In this document: positions 1 to 8,256 of the stretch, in pieces
Position numbering within the stretch: the stretch's first letter is position 1
Layout: each line of letters starts with the position of its first letter
Assembly: GCF_030063335.1 (NCBI RefSeq)
Contig: NZ_JASISW010000024.1
Coordinates: 21,690-85,689, forward strand
From: Rhodococcus sp. G-MC3
GTDB lineage: Bacteria; Actinomycetota; Actinomycetes; Mycobacteriales; Mycobacteriaceae
Length of the DNA stretch: 64,000 bases
Direction of reading: 5' to 3'
Notes under the pieces: generated by a model
Seen by the model: the letters and a program-made list of their open reading frames with translations, nothing else
Database searches by the model: none
Told to the model about the DNA's origin: nothing
Translations under genes and position numbers: made by a program

Positions 1-2
1 GC

Positions 3-950
3 ACCGAACTGAGCAAGAACGTCGTCACCTACGAAGAGCAGATCATGACCAGGGAGCTCCCCGGTTCGATGCTCATCGTCGGCGCGGGCGCCATCGGCAT
101 GGAGTTCGGCTACGTCCTCAAGAACTACGGTGTCGACGTCACCATCGTCGAGTTCCTCGACCGCGCGCTCCCCAACGAGGATGCCGACGTCTCGAAGGAA
201 ATCGAGAAGCAGTACAAGAAGCTCGGCGTCAAGATCATGACCGGCGCCGCTGTGCAGAGCATCGACGACGACGGCTCCAAGGTCACCGTTGCGATCAAGA
301 ACAACAAGTCGGGTGAGACCGAGACGATCACCGTCGACAAGGTCATGCAGTCCGTCGGCTTCGCGCCTCGCGTCGAGGGCTTCGGTCTGGAGAAGACCGG
401 TGTCGAGCTCACCGACCGCGGCGCCATCGGCATCACCAGCACGATGCAGACCAACGTTCCGCATATCTACGCCATCGGCGACGTCACCGCGAAGCTGCAG
501 CTCGCGCACGTGGCCGAGGCCCAGGCCGTCGTTGCCTCGGAGACCATCGCCGGAGCCGAGACGCTGCCGATCGACGACTACCGGATGATGCCGCGCGCGA
601 CGTTCTGCCAGCCGCAGGTCGCCAGCTTCGGACTCACCGAGCAGCAGGCCAAGGACGAAGGCCGCGACATCAAGGTTGCGAACTTCCCGTTCGCCGCAAA
701 CGGCAAGGCTCACGGCCTCGGCGACGCGACGGGCTTCGTCAAGCTCATCGCCGACACCAAATACGGCGAGCTGATCGGTGGGCACCTCATCGGACCCGAC
801 GTTTCCGAGCTGCTCCCTGAACTGACGCTCGCGCAGAAATGGGACCTGACGGTGAACGAGCTCGCTCGGAACGTCCACACCCACCCGACGCTGTCCGAGG
901 CGCTCCAGGAGGCCATCCACGGTCTCGCCGGGCACATGATCAACTTCTGA
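3..950 (+). CDS. lpd: Dihydrolipoyl dehydrogenase, C-terminal part (5' end outside window)
   Basis: E3 component of 2-oxoacid dehydrogenase complexes: reoxidises dihydrolipoamide using FAD and NAD+. The reading frame is already open at base 3, so the N-terminal FAD domain and redox-active CxxxxC lie upstream of the window. Visible are the NAD-binding [10 protein letters not shown] glycine motif, the second FAD segment ending YAIGDVT, and the dimerisation domain ending HTHPTLSE, which carries the catalytic His-Glu pair. The length from the NAD domain onward fits the family. It is the first gene of the stretch that matches the M. tuberculosis Rv0462 neighbourhood. A long bidirectional hairpin follows. 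Confidence 0.95.
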   Translation, partial: TELSKNVVTYEEQIMTRELPGSMLIVGAGAIGMEFGYVLKNYGVDVTIVEFLDRALPNEDADVSKEIEKQYKKLGVKIMTGAAVQSIDDDGSKVTVAIKNNKSGETETITVDKVMQSVGFAPRVEGFGLEKTGVELTDRGAIGITSTMQTNVPHIYAIGDVTAKLQLAHVAEAQAVVASETIAGAETLPIDDYRMMPRATFCQPQVASFGLTEQQAKDEGRDIKVANFPFAANGKAHGLGDATGFVKLIADTKYGELIGGHLIGPDVSELLPELTLAQKWDLTVNELARNVHTHPTLSEALQEAIHGLAGHMINF

Positions 951-985
951 TTTCGGTTTCTACGACGGCGGCGGCTGCTTACAAC

Positions 986-1044
986 GTTCCCACTCGTTCA
1001 CAACCGAAGTATCGGTTGTGAACGGGCGGTAGCGTTGTGGGAAC
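986..1044. terminator. Nested bidirectional hairpin between convergent genes
   Basis: An inner 13-bp perfect stem (995-1007 with 1012-1024, loop AGTA) is enclosed by an outer 8-bp stem, GTTCCCAC (986-993) with GTGGGAAC (1037-1044). It fills the gap between lpd and the convergent gene and reaches the latter's stop codon. It has no clear U tract, as is common in actinobacteria. Confidence 0.75.
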
Positions 1045-1577
1045 TAGAAGTCGCGTTCGATCCGCAGCGTACCGATGGTGGTGGCCAAGCCGTCGTATTG
1101 GCTTACCAGCAGCAAGAATTCGATGAGTTGACGTTGGTCGAACTCGCCGGCTAAGCCCGCCCACGTCTCGTCGGACAGGTTCTTGGTCTCGAGCAGTTCG
1201 TCGGTTGCCCCGAGGATCGTACGGTAGCGGGGGCTCAGGCCCGCCGCGGCTGGACCCTCGTGCACCTGTGCCAGAAGCTCTTTCGTCACTCCGAAGCGCC
1301 TGCCGATGCGGCTGTGGTGATCCATTTCGTAGCCGCAGTCGCGGAGGAACGCCACACGGTTGATCACCAGTTCGGTTTCCTTGCGGGAGATTCGGCCTCC
1401 CGGCATCAGCTTTCCGCTGTAGAACAGCCACCCGCGGAACAGTCCCTTGGTGCGGCCGAGGGTGCTGAACAGGTGCGCGTCAGGCGCGCCCGCCGCCTTC
1501 GACAGAATCCGCCAGAGCACCCAGTTCACTGGGCCGAGGTTCTTGAACGAGCCGGTCGGAATTCGGGGTGTAGTCAC
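1044..1577 (-). CDS. Carboxymuconolactone decarboxylase (CMD/AhpD-like) family protein
   Basis: 177 residues from the GTG at 1577, giving VTTPRIPTG. The open frame continues upstream but without an ATG, and its translation there is low-complexity antisense of the neighbouring gene. The segment with KETELVINRVAFLRDCGYEMDHH resembles the CMD-family helix with its Cys and paired His. Family members include peroxidase-like AhpD proteins and ring-cleavage lactone decarboxylases, and the canonical CxxC is not seen here. It is convergent with lpd and probably cotranscribed with the dehydratase gene upstream. Family assignment is fairly safe; substrate is unknown. Confidence 0.7.
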   Translation of the reverse strand: MTTPRIPTGSFKNLGPVNWVLWRILSKAAGAPDAHLFSTLGRTKGLFRGWLFYSGKLMPGGRISRKETELVINRVAFLRDCGYEMDHHSRIGRRFGVTKELLAQVHEGPAAAGLSPRYRTILGATDELLETKNLSDETWAGLAGEFDQRQLIEFLLLVSQYDGLATTIGTLRIERDF

Positions 1578-1636
1578 GCCGTCGACGCTACCTGCGGGGC
1601 GTACCTCGCACCATGAAGAGCAGAAGAACTGACTGT

Positions 1637-2560
1637 CTAGACCACATCGCTCGGATCCGAATTCGCTCCACAGAGTACGACGGCGACGCGTTCGCCTGGC
1701 CCCGGCCGGTACGCACCGGTGCGGAGAGCGGCGAGCGCGGTCGACGCGGCATGCTCGACGACGAGGCGCCGGGAATCCCACAGGTGTTTCCTGGCCTCGA
1801 TGATTGCGTCGTCGTCCACCAGAACCGAGACGGTGTCGGCAGCAGCTGCCGCCTCGAGAGCTAGGGCTGTGACCCGGCGAGCGCCGAGCGAATCCGCTGC
1901 GATCGATGCCACCGTTACATTCACCGGAGTGCCGGCTTCGAGACCGGCCGCGAAGGCCCGGCAGTGTGCAGGCTCCACGGCAACCACTCGGATTCCGTGA
2001 TGGGCTGCGACAGTGGCGATTCCGGCGAACAGTCCACCTCCACCGACAGACACGACAACGGTATCGACAGCGCCCGCCTCCACGATCTCCAGCGCAAGTG
2101 TGCCTGCACCCGCGGCGATCAGGGGATGGTCGTAGGCGTGCGAGGACAATGCACCGGACTCCGAGGCGAAGGCCACAGACGCGTCCAGAGCTTCGGCATA
2201 CTCCGAACCGACAGCACGAACATCGGCGCCGAGGGCTTCGAGGCGGGCTTTCTTGAATACCGGAACGGTGGCCGGTACGAACACCGTCGCGGGTACATCG
2301 TGCGCTGCGGCTGCCCACGCGCACGCGAGACCCGCGTTTCCGCCCGATGCGATGACCACGCCGGCGTCGGGCATCGTGTTCGACTCGCGATGATATGCAA
2401 CGAAGTTCGCGGCGCCCCTCGCCTTGAACGTGCCCGTGTGCTGCATGAACTCCGCAGCGAACGAAACACCGTCACCCCTGATCATCGCCACCGGCCTGAC
2501 CATGCCGGAGATGCGCGCGCGTGCGTTCAGTACGTCCCGGTAGGTCAGTGCGTTGTCCAC
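1637..2560 (-). CDS. Serine/threonine dehydratase-like PLP enzyme
   Basis: 307-residue fold-type II PLP enzyme. The Schiff-base lysine lies in TGTFKARGA (near residue 45), the phosphate-binding and substrate loop is SGGNAGLA, and the glycine-rich cofactor loop is SVGGGGLFAG. There is no C-terminal ACT regulatory domain, so it resembles catabolic threonine/serine dehydratases rather than biosynthetic IlvA. The expected reaction is deamination of Ser or Thr to a 2-oxoacid plus ammonia. It may share a transcript with the CMD-family gene downstream. The paralogous family also contains racemases, so the exact reaction is inferred. Confidence 0.8.
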   Translation of the reverse strand: MDNALTYRDVLNARARISGMVRPVAMIRGDGVSFAAEFMQHTGTFKARGAANFVAYHRESNTMPDAGVVIASGGNAGLACAWAAAAHDVPATVFVPATVPVFKKARLEALGADVRAVGSEYAEALDASVAFASESGALSSHAYDHPLIAAGAGTLALEIVEAGAVDTVVVSVGGGGLFAGIATVAAHHGIRVVAVEPAHCRAFAAGLEAGTPVNVTVASIAADSLGARRVTALALEAAAAADTVSVLVDDDAIIEARKHLWDSRRLVVEHAASTALAALRTGAYRPGPGERVAVVLCGANSDPSDVV

Positions 2561-2581
2561 TGAACCATTCTGGACCGGCGG

Positions 2582-2740
2582 CTAGGGGCGCACTGCACCG
2601 GCCAACGATGCAGCCTGTTCGGCTCGTGCGACCACCCGGTCTCGGGAGGAGTCGATGTGGCGCAGCAACACGGAGAGCGCAGTACCGAGCTCACCGGCGA
2701 GTTGTAGTGGCCGCCCGAAGATGACAAGCAAGCTTGACAT
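2582..2740 (-). CDS. Possible small protein upstream of the dehydratase
   Basis: A 52-codon frame starting at the ATG complementary to 2738-2740 (MSSLLVIFGRPL...). It ends 22 bases before the dehydratase start and would be read in the same direction. The predicted product is amphipathic and unrecognised. The start lies inside the half-site cluster in front of the XRE gene, so a transcript from there could share that operator. No ribosome binding site is visible, so it may be non-coding. Confidence 0.3.
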   Translation of the reverse strand: MSSLLVIFGRPLQLAGELGTALSVLLRHIDSSRDRVVARAEQAASLAGAVRP

Positions 2741-2751
2741 TGAATGACAAG
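2721..2751. promoter_or_regulatory. Three alternating TGACAAG half-sites before the XRE gene (candidate operator)
   Basis: ATGACAAG (2721-2728), CTTGACAT (2733-2740, inverted) and ATGACAAG (2744-2751) form two overlapping inverted repeats. The second reads CTTGACATT-G-AATGACAAG with a single mismatched pair. They sit 18-48 bases upstream of the XRE start, and TTGACA at 2734-2739 could be a -35 element. Autoregulation by the XRE protein is inferred. Confidence 0.5.
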
Positions 2752-2768
2752 TGTAGTTGACTTTCGTC

Positions 2769-2981
2769 ATGGCCAACGCGCTGAGAACCAACGCGGTGCG
2801 GGAGTTTCGGAAGGCCGCGCGGCTCACCCAAGCCGAGCTCGGTAAAACCTGCGGAGTCAGCAGGCAGAGCATCGTGTCCGTCGAGGGCGGCGACTACGCA
2901 CCGAGTGTCTACCTTGCGCTCGAACTCGCGAAAGCGCTGCACACCACTGTCGAAGCACTGTTCGTTGAAGAGGAGCGATGA
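2769..2981 (+). CDS. Small XRE-family transcriptional regulator
   Basis: 70-residue protein that is almost only a helix-turn-helix: REFRKAARLTQAELGKTCGVSRQSIVSVE is the Cro/CI-type HTH. It ends in the acidic tail ALFVEEER seen in short YozG/YgzD-like regulators. Its TGA overlaps the ATG of the next gene (ATGA), indicating translational coupling. Such small regulators usually control the adjacent membrane protein gene. The half-site cluster just upstream is a plausible autoregulatory operator. A TTG four codons upstream (2757) is an alternative start. Confidence 0.85.
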   Translation: MANALRTNAVREFRKAARLTQAELGKTCGVSRQSIVSVEGGDYAPSVYLALELAKALHTTVEALFVEEER

Positions 2982-3502
2982 CGATGAGTACGTTCACGAA
3001 CGCAATGCGATACGTCGGCGATCTGGACGACGAGTTCTACGACGACGAACGTCAGCGCGACGTGTGGAACGAGGCGTCGGCCATCGGGTTTCAGATCTTC
3101 GTCTGGGCGTCGCTGATCGCGGGAGCAGTTCTGCCGTGGGTGGCCGGGCGGACCGGGAGCTGGATGACCGTCGGCTTGCTGGTGGTGTACTTGACGGGGG
3201 CATTCTCGGTGATGGCCTACGCACGATCTCGAGGCGTCGACATGTACACCACGCAGAAACTCGGACGACCACGAATCTACGCGGCGGCAGGCTTGTACTT
3301 GATCGGCGCATGTGGGGCGATCGGGACTCTGGTAGTCGGGCAGATCGGAAATCGACCGTACTTCGCAGTGTCGATGCTGGCCGGAGGCGTTCTCGGACTC
3401 GCAGGCGCGGTGGTCGGGGTTTCACGTAAGCAACGTCTCGAACACAAGGCCAAAGCTCATGCCGAACAAGCCGAGCTCGCCGAACTCCAGAAAGAAGGCT
3501 GA
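2978..3502 (+). CDS. Membrane protein A of a tandem paralogous pair
   Basis: 174 residues, unrecognised family. An acidic soluble N-terminus (VGDLDDEFYDDERQRDVW) is followed by about four membrane segments (near 37-57, 61-81, 100-120 and 128-148) and a charged, probably helical C-terminal tail. It is coupled to the XRE gene through an ATGA overlap. Residues 13-39 are identical to residues 11-37 of the next gene, although the DNA differs there at nine synonymous positions. The N-terminal block is therefore under strong purifying selection, and the duplication is not recent. A role as an XRE-controlled membrane effector is inferred only from context. Confidence 0.7.
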   Translation: MTMSTFTNAMRYVGDLDDEFYDDERQRDVWNEASAIGFQIFVWASLIAGAVLPWVAGRTGSWMTVGLLVVYLTGAFSVMAYARSRGVDMYTTQKLGRPRIYAAAGLYLIGACGAIGTLVVGQIGNRPYFAVSMLAGGVLGLAGAVVGVSRKQRLEHKAKAHAEQAELAELQKEG

Positions 3503-3507
3503 GACAC

Positions 3508-3990
3508 ATGAACGCCTTTATGAAGACCCTGCGTTTCGTCGGGGATCTCGACGACGAATTCTACGACGACGAACGTCAACGTGATGTGTGGAACGAAGCC
3601 TCCGCCATCGGGTTTCAGCTGTTCTTGTGGACTGCGCTGATCGCCGCGGCAGTGCTTCCGTGGGTCGGCGGGAGAACCGGCGCCTTTGTTGCGCTCGGTC
3701 TTTTGATCGCCCTGTCAGCAATAACAACGTTGACTACCGGCTATTCGTGGGCGCGAGGGGTCAATCTGTACACAGCGTCGAAGATCGGGCGCATGCGAGG
3801 ATTTGTTAGCGCGCTCATCATCCTGATCGGCTACTTCGGCGTCTGGGTGAAACTGCATCCCGGGCTGTCGACCGACGTGAGTTCATGGGCGGGTGGGTTG
3901 GTCGGTGGTCTCCTCGGTGGCGGAGCAGTGGCGGCCGGTATCTGGTACCTGCGCAGGCGCAACGCGAAATTCGAGAACGAGGAGATCTGA
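3508..3990 (+). CDS. Membrane protein B of the tandem paralogous pair
   Basis: 160 residues with the same architecture as the preceding gene: acidic N-terminal block, about four membrane segments and a short charged tail (RRRNAKFENEEI). It starts 5 bases after the stop of protein A, so the three genes form one operon. Outside the conserved N-terminal block the sequences have diverged clearly, as expected for subunits of a hetero-oligomer or for differently tuned paralogues. Function unknown. Confidence 0.7.
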   Translation: MNAFMKTLRFVGDLDDEFYDDERQRDVWNEASAIGFQLFLWTALIAAAVLPWVGGRTGAFVALGLLIALSAITTLTTGYSWARGVNLYTASKIGRMRGFVSALIILIGYFGVWVKLHPGLSTDVSSWAGGLVGGLLGGGAVAAGIWYLRRRNAKFENEEI

Positions 3991-4023
3991 GCCCGCTCGG
4001 TTGTGGCGACAGAAGGTGACGGG

Positions 4024-5046
4024 CTACCTCGCTGCCGGCTGTTGCTGCGTGATGCAGTGGATGCCGCCGCCCCGCTCGAAGATGGGCCGCGCATCGACCG
4101 TCACCACTTTTCTACCCGGATACTGTTGTTGCAGAATTGATGTCGCTTCGGCGTCGTTCGGGTCGTCGTAACTGCATGCAATGACGCCACCGTTGACGAC
4201 GAGGTGATTGATGTAGCTGTAATCGACAAATCCCTCGGCATCTTTCAATACCGACGGAGCGGGCACTTCCACGATCGTCCACTCGTTGCCGTGCCCGTCG
4301 TGCGAATTGCGCAACGTCTCGAGCACGAGCTTGCTCACGTCGAAATCGGGATGGGCCGGATCGCGCTGCACATGAACCATCACGGTTCCCGGCGTCGGGA
4401 TAGCCGCGACGATATCGACGTGCCCGCGGGTACCGAAGCGCTGCGAGTCCCGCGTCAATCCGCGGGGTAGCCAGATGACGTGCTTCGCGCCGATGGTCCG
4501 TGCCAGTTCCGCCTCGACATCGGCTTTGGTGAGATCAGGGTTGCGACCGGGATCCAATTGCACTGTCTCGGTGACCAACACGGTGCCGGTGCCGTCGACC
4601 TGGATTCCGCCGCCCTCGTTCACCATCGGCGAAGCGATCCGCGGAACGCCCGACCGGGAAGCGACGAACTCGCCGACAGAGGAGTCCTTGTCCCACTGCG
4701 CCCAATCCTGCGCGCCCCATCCGTTGAACACCCAGTCGACGGCTGCTACGGAGCCGTCCTCGGCATGCACGAACGTTGGGCCGATATCGCGCATCCACGC
4801 GTCGTTCAACGGGGTTTCGGTAATCTCGATGTCCGCGGACAGGTACTTACGAGCAATGGCAGTCTCGGCAGGATCGACCACTACGGTCACCGGCTCGAAC
4901 TCCCGAACTGCATGCGCGACGGCTGCCCACGTCGATCGGGCCTCGTCCTTCGCGGCCTCGTCGGCGCCGAGGGAGTAACCCTCGCAGGGAAACGCCATCC
5001 ATACCTTCTCTTGCGGCGCGGTCTCCGCCGGCATCAGGAAGGTCAT
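4024..5046 (-). CDS. aguA: Agmatine deiminase
   Basis: 340 residues. It hydrolyses agmatine to N-carbamoylputrescine and ammonia. The guanidine-modifying enzyme hallmarks are present: WMRDIGPTFV near residue 85, NEGGGIQVDG, and the catalytic Cys331 in GGGIHCITQQQP near the C-terminus. The start is the ATG complementary to 5044-5046, which overlaps the stop of the upstream amidase gene (ATGA), so the two are translationally coupled and ordered amidase-deiminase. The product is the direct substrate of that neighbour. Confidence 0.93.
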   Translation of the reverse strand: MTFLMPAETAPQEKVWMAFPCEGYSLGADEAAKDEARSTWAAVAHAVREFEPVTVVVDPAETAIARKYLSADIEITETPLNDAWMRDIGPTFVHAEDGSVAAVDWVFNGWGAQDWAQWDKDSSVGEFVASRSGVPRIASPMVNEGGGIQVDGTGTVLVTETVQLDPGRNPDLTKADVEAELARTIGAKHVIWLPRGLTRDSQRFGTRGHVDIVAAIPTPGTVMVHVQRDPAHPDFDVSKLVLETLRNSHDGHGNEWTIVEVPAPSVLKDAEGFVDYSYINHLVVNGGVIACSYDDPNDAEATSILQQQYPGRKVVTVDARPIFERGGGIHCITQQQPAAR

Positions 5047-6056
5047 TTGACGACCGCCGTCGCTGCGTGTCCGTCGCCGTAGGGCAGTTCCGTGTCGACG
5101 GGTTCGGTCAACCGGCCGTAGGTGTCCGGCCTGCGGGTGAGCAGGAAGGGAAAGAGCTCGAGCCATTCCCGGCGCTGGTCGAGGTCGAGATCCGCCACGA
5201 GAACCGCTGGTTCGTCGCGGGGCGCCTGGACGAGTACGCGTCCGTACGGATCGGAGATGAACGAGGACCCGTAGAACGTGATCTCGCCTTCGTCGCCGCA
5301 CCGGTTCGGTACCACCATGAACAGACCGCTCGCGATGCCGTTGGCGACGATGACCTGCTGCCACAACGGCTGGGTATCGAACTTCGGGAACGACGGCTCC
5401 GAGCCGATAGCAGTGGGGTAGGCCAGGATTTCGGCCCCGCCGAGGGAGTAGCTACGGGCGACCTCGGGGAACCACTCGTCCCAACAGGTCGGGAGGCCCA
5501 CTCGGGCGCCGTCCAAGCCTTCCGGCGTGTAAACGGGGTAGGGCTCGTCGGTGCCTGTTTCGGGGCTCGTTGCGGGGCCGGGGCCGGGTCGAAAGTAGGT
5601 GTCCTCGTAATATCCCGCCGAGATGGGGATGTGGAGCTTCCGCGTGCGAGCCAGTAGCTCGCCCGTCGGGCCGACCATGATGGCGGTATTGAAGCCAAGC
5701 CCGTCGGCCTCTTCGGCCTTTTCGTACAGTGACGCATGGACGACGATGTTGTTCTCGCGGGCGGCCTCCGCGGCCAGGGCGAACGTCGGGCCGGTCAGCA
5801 GATTCTCGGCGTCCTTGCCGGGGTTGGCCGACGCCCGGGTATCCGCGGGGTAGCGAAGGAGAGCGATCTCCGGCAGGAACACGACCTTCGCGCCGAGGTC
5901 CGCAGCCTCCTTGATGGCGCCCATCAATTCCTGGCGTAGGGCATCGGCGTCGGGATTCCAGCGGTGTTGCACCAGCCCGACGCGCAGAGGCGTGCGGTCG
6001 CTCGGGCTTGTGCGAGTCAGCGCCTCGGGGGCGGTGAGATTGGTGAGGGTCAGCAT
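5043..6056 (-). CDS. aguB: N-carbamoylputrescine amidase (nitrilase superfamily)
   Basis: 337 residues. It converts N-carbamoylputrescine to putrescine, CO2 and ammonia. The nitrilase triad is visible: Glu63 in FLPEIALL, Lys140 in RTRKLHIP and Cys191 in GLPTCWDEWFPE. A good ribosome binding site, AGGAGT, lies a few bases upstream of the start on this strand. It shares a four-base overlap with the deiminase gene, and the pairing makes AguB the best assignment within the superfamily. A perfect 17-bp palindrome 16-32 bases upstream of the start probably places the operon under the divergent TetR regulator. Confidence 0.88.
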   Translation of the reverse strand: MLTLTNLTAPEALTRTSPSDRTPLRVGLVQHRWNPDADALRQELMGAIKEAADLGAKVVFLPEIALLRYPADTRASANPGKDAENLLTGPTFALAAEAARENNIVVHASLYEKAEEADGLGFNTAIMVGPTGELLARTRKLHIPISAGYYEDTYFRPGPGPATSPETGTDEPYPVYTPEGLDGARVGLPTCWDEWFPEVARSYSLGGAEILAYPTAIGSEPSFPKFDTQPLWQQVIVANGIASGLFMVVPNRCGDEGEITFYGSSFISDPYGRVLVQAPRDEPAVLVADLDLDQRREWLELFPFLLTRRPDTYGRLTEPVDTELPYGDGHAATAVVK

Positions 6057-6071
6057 CGGGACTCCTAGTAA

Positions 6072-6088
6072 AACGAATGTGATTCGTT
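6072..6088. promoter_or_regulatory. TetR-type operator between aguB and its divergent regulator
   Basis: Perfect inverted repeat AACGAAT-GTG-ATTCGTT. It lies just upstream of the aguB ribosome binding site and 68 bases upstream of the GTG of the TetR gene, the usual position for shared repression. Binding by the adjacent TetR protein is inferred. Confidence 0.65.
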
Positions 6089-6155
6089 AAGTATGGTGGA
6101 CGTTTGGCCCAAGCGCAACAGCTGTGCAGAATTGCTGAAAAGTAGGAGAAAAGCT

Positions 6156-6752
6156 GTGGGACGACCGCCGAAACCCCTACTCGACCTCGACCGAATCACG
6201 TCGGCGGCGCTCGACCTGGTCGAGGAATCCGGCGGTTTCACGATGCCGCAGCTGGCCAAGAAGCTGAAGGTGAGCCCGTCCTCGCTGTACAACCATGTGT
6301 CGGGGCGCGACGATATCGTCGAACTCCTACGGGGCCGCGCGATGTCCGACGTCGAGATGCCCGAGGCCAAGACGCCGTGGCGCGATGCCGTCGCACAGAT
6401 CGCTCGCGGTTATCGCGGGAGCTACGGCCGATACCCGCGGCTGATACCGCTGCTCACGGCGCAGGCAGTGAACAACAGTGCCGCGTTCGGGATGTACAAT
6501 ACGCTCGCGAAAGTTCTCACGGACGCAGGATTCAGCGCTGCAGATGTGCTGCGCGCCATCACCGTCCTCGACAGTTTTGTCCTCGGTTCCGCATTGGACC
6601 TGGCAGCTCCCGACGCGCCGTGGGAGAACAGTGCCGAGGTCGGTCAGGAATTTCGAGCCGCTCTGGATACTGCTGGAACGCGTGAAGCCCGATCCGAAGA
6701 TGCCTTCGAATTCGGGCTTCACGCATTGCTTTCCGGTCTCAGTCCTCGATAA
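6156..6752 (+). CDS. TetR-family regulator of the agmatine/putrescine genes
   Basis: 198 residues from the GTG at 6156 (VGRPPKPLL). AGGAG at 6144-6148, seven bases upstream, fixes this start over the longer open frame beginning at 6093. The N-terminal HTH includes FTMPQLAKKLKVSPSSLYNHVSGR, and the C-terminal half resembles TetR_C ligand-binding domains. It is transcribed away from aguB-aguA, and its last 14 bases overlap the 3' end of the convergent permease gene. The likely ligand is agmatine, putrescine or a derivative, inferred from context only. Confidence 0.85.
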   Translation: MGRPPKPLLDLDRITSAALDLVEESGGFTMPQLAKKLKVSPSSLYNHVSGRDDIVELLRGRAMSDVEMPEAKTPWRDAVAQIARGYRGSYGRYPRLIPLLTAQAVNNSAAFGMYNTLAKVLTDAGFSAADVLRAITVLDSFVLGSALDLAAPDAPWENSAEVGQEFRAALDTAGTREARSEDAFEFGLHALLSGLSPR

Positions 6753-8256
6753 CGAGCGCCGGCGTCTCCTTCTTCAGGATCTGACCCTGAAAGAATTCGG
6801 GCATCCTGACGGCGATGACGAACATGAGCACGATGCCCAGCGCGATGATGCCGACGCCGATCACGAACACCATTCCGATTCCGAACACCGCAGAACCACT
6901 GCCGAATTCGGGGTCCCACGCGTCGACCGAGGTCTGCAGGAACACCACCACCATGCCGACGCCGCCGAGCAGCGGTGCGAGGAACTTGAAGAAGAAGTTC
7001 CGCACGGAGGTGAACAGTTCCTCGCGGAAATACCACACACAGGCGAATGCTGTTATGCCGTAGTAAAAGCAGATCATCAGGCCGAGCGCGGCAATCGTAT
7101 CGGTCAGAACGTTGTCGCTGACCACGCGCATCACGGCGTAGAAGCCTGCCGATGCCACGCCGGACACGATCGTCGCAAACCCGGGGGTGCTGAAACGCGG
7201 TGTGATGGAAGCGAACCTCTCCGGAATCGCCCTGTAGTGGCCCATGGCGAGCAACGTGCGCGCGGGGGAGATGAACGTCGCCTGCAGGGACGAGGCGGAG
7301 CTGCTGAGAACTGCAAGCGAGAGCAGCACCGCGAACGGCCCCATCACAGGACTCGCCAGCGCGGCGAACACATTGTCGGTGGTGTCGGGGTTCTGCAGCC
7401 CGTTGCCGGTGTCGCCCGTACCGGCGAACAACAACGTCGCGACAGCCGTCAACAGGTACAGGACGATGATGAAGAAGACGGTGACGAGTGCTGCACGCCC
7501 CGGGATCTTCGCGCTGCCCGCGGTCTCCTCGTTGACCGTCAGACACACATCCCAGCCCCAGTACATGAAGATCGACAGCGACAGACCAGCGGTGAACGCC
7601 GAGAAACTCTCGATTCCGAAGGGGTCGAACCAGCTGAGGCTGAAGCTGATGTCATCGGCGCCGTCACCCTGGCCGATCTTGACGAACGCGGCGACGATGA
7701 ACCACGCCATGACCACGAGCTGGAACGTCAGCATGGTGTACTGCACGATCTTGGTTTCCTGCATCCCGCGGTAGCAGAGCCACGCGGACAATGCCATGAA
7801 GATGAGGCACGTCGCGATGTTGACAGGCTTGTTACCGGACAGGTCGGCCAATGAGTCGTTGCTGGTCACCTGCGCCAGAAACAGATAGAAGAAATCGACG
7901 GCGACGCCCGCAAGGTTCGAGAGCACAATGATGGTCGCGGCAATCAGACCCCAGCCGCCCATCCAACCTATGTAGGGACCGAATGCCTTCGATGCCCATG
8001 TGAACGACGTGCCGCTGTCCGGCTCCGCCGCATTCAACTCGCGATAGCCCAACGCCACCAACAGCATCGGGATGAAGCCGACGATGAAGATAGCCGGTAG
8101 GTGGACGCCCACCTCGGACACCGTCGGGCCGAGCGAGGCCGTCAGTGCATACGCCGGCGCGATGGTGGAGATGCCGAGTACAACGCTGGCCATCAGGCCG
8201 AGCTGGCCGGCGGACAAGCCTTTGGACTCGACCTGAATCGACTGGGACGCCTTCAT
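6739..8256 (-). CDS. APC-family amino acid/polyamine permease
   Basis: 505 residues with about 12 membrane segments. The N-terminal GISTIAPAYALTASLG and YRELNAAEPDSGTSFTWASKAFGPYIGWMGGW blocks are typical of the APC superfamily. Its ATG overlaps the stop of the universal stress gene (ATGA), so it is the last cistron of the aldehyde dehydrogenase-amine oxidase-USP-permease operon. Uptake of putrescine or another amine fits the neighbours, but the substrate cannot be read from the sequence. Confidence 0.85.
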   Translation of the reverse strand: MKASQSIQVESKGLSAGQLGLMASVVLGISTIAPAYALTASLGPTVSEVGVHLPAIFIVGFIPMLLVALGYRELNAAEPDSGTSFTWASKAFGPYIGWMGGWGLIAATIIVLSNLAGVAVDFFYLFLAQVTSNDSLADLSGNKPVNIATCLIFMALSAWLCYRGMQETKIVQYTMLTFQLVVMAWFIVAAFVKIGQGDGADDISFSLSWFDPFGIESFSAFTAGLSLSIFMYWGWDVCLTVNEETAGSAKIPGRAALVTVFFIIVLYLLTAVATLLFAGTGDTGNGLQNPDTTDNVFAALASPVMGPFAVLLSLAVLSSSASSLQATFISPARTLLAMGHYRAIPERFASITPRFSTPGFATIVSGVASAGFYAVMRVVSDNVLTDTIAALGLMICFYYGITAFACVWYFREELFTSVRNFFFKFLAPLLGGVGMVVVFLQTSVDAWDPEFGSGSAVFGIGMVFVIGVGIIALGIVLMFVIAVRMPEFFQGQILKKETPALVIED

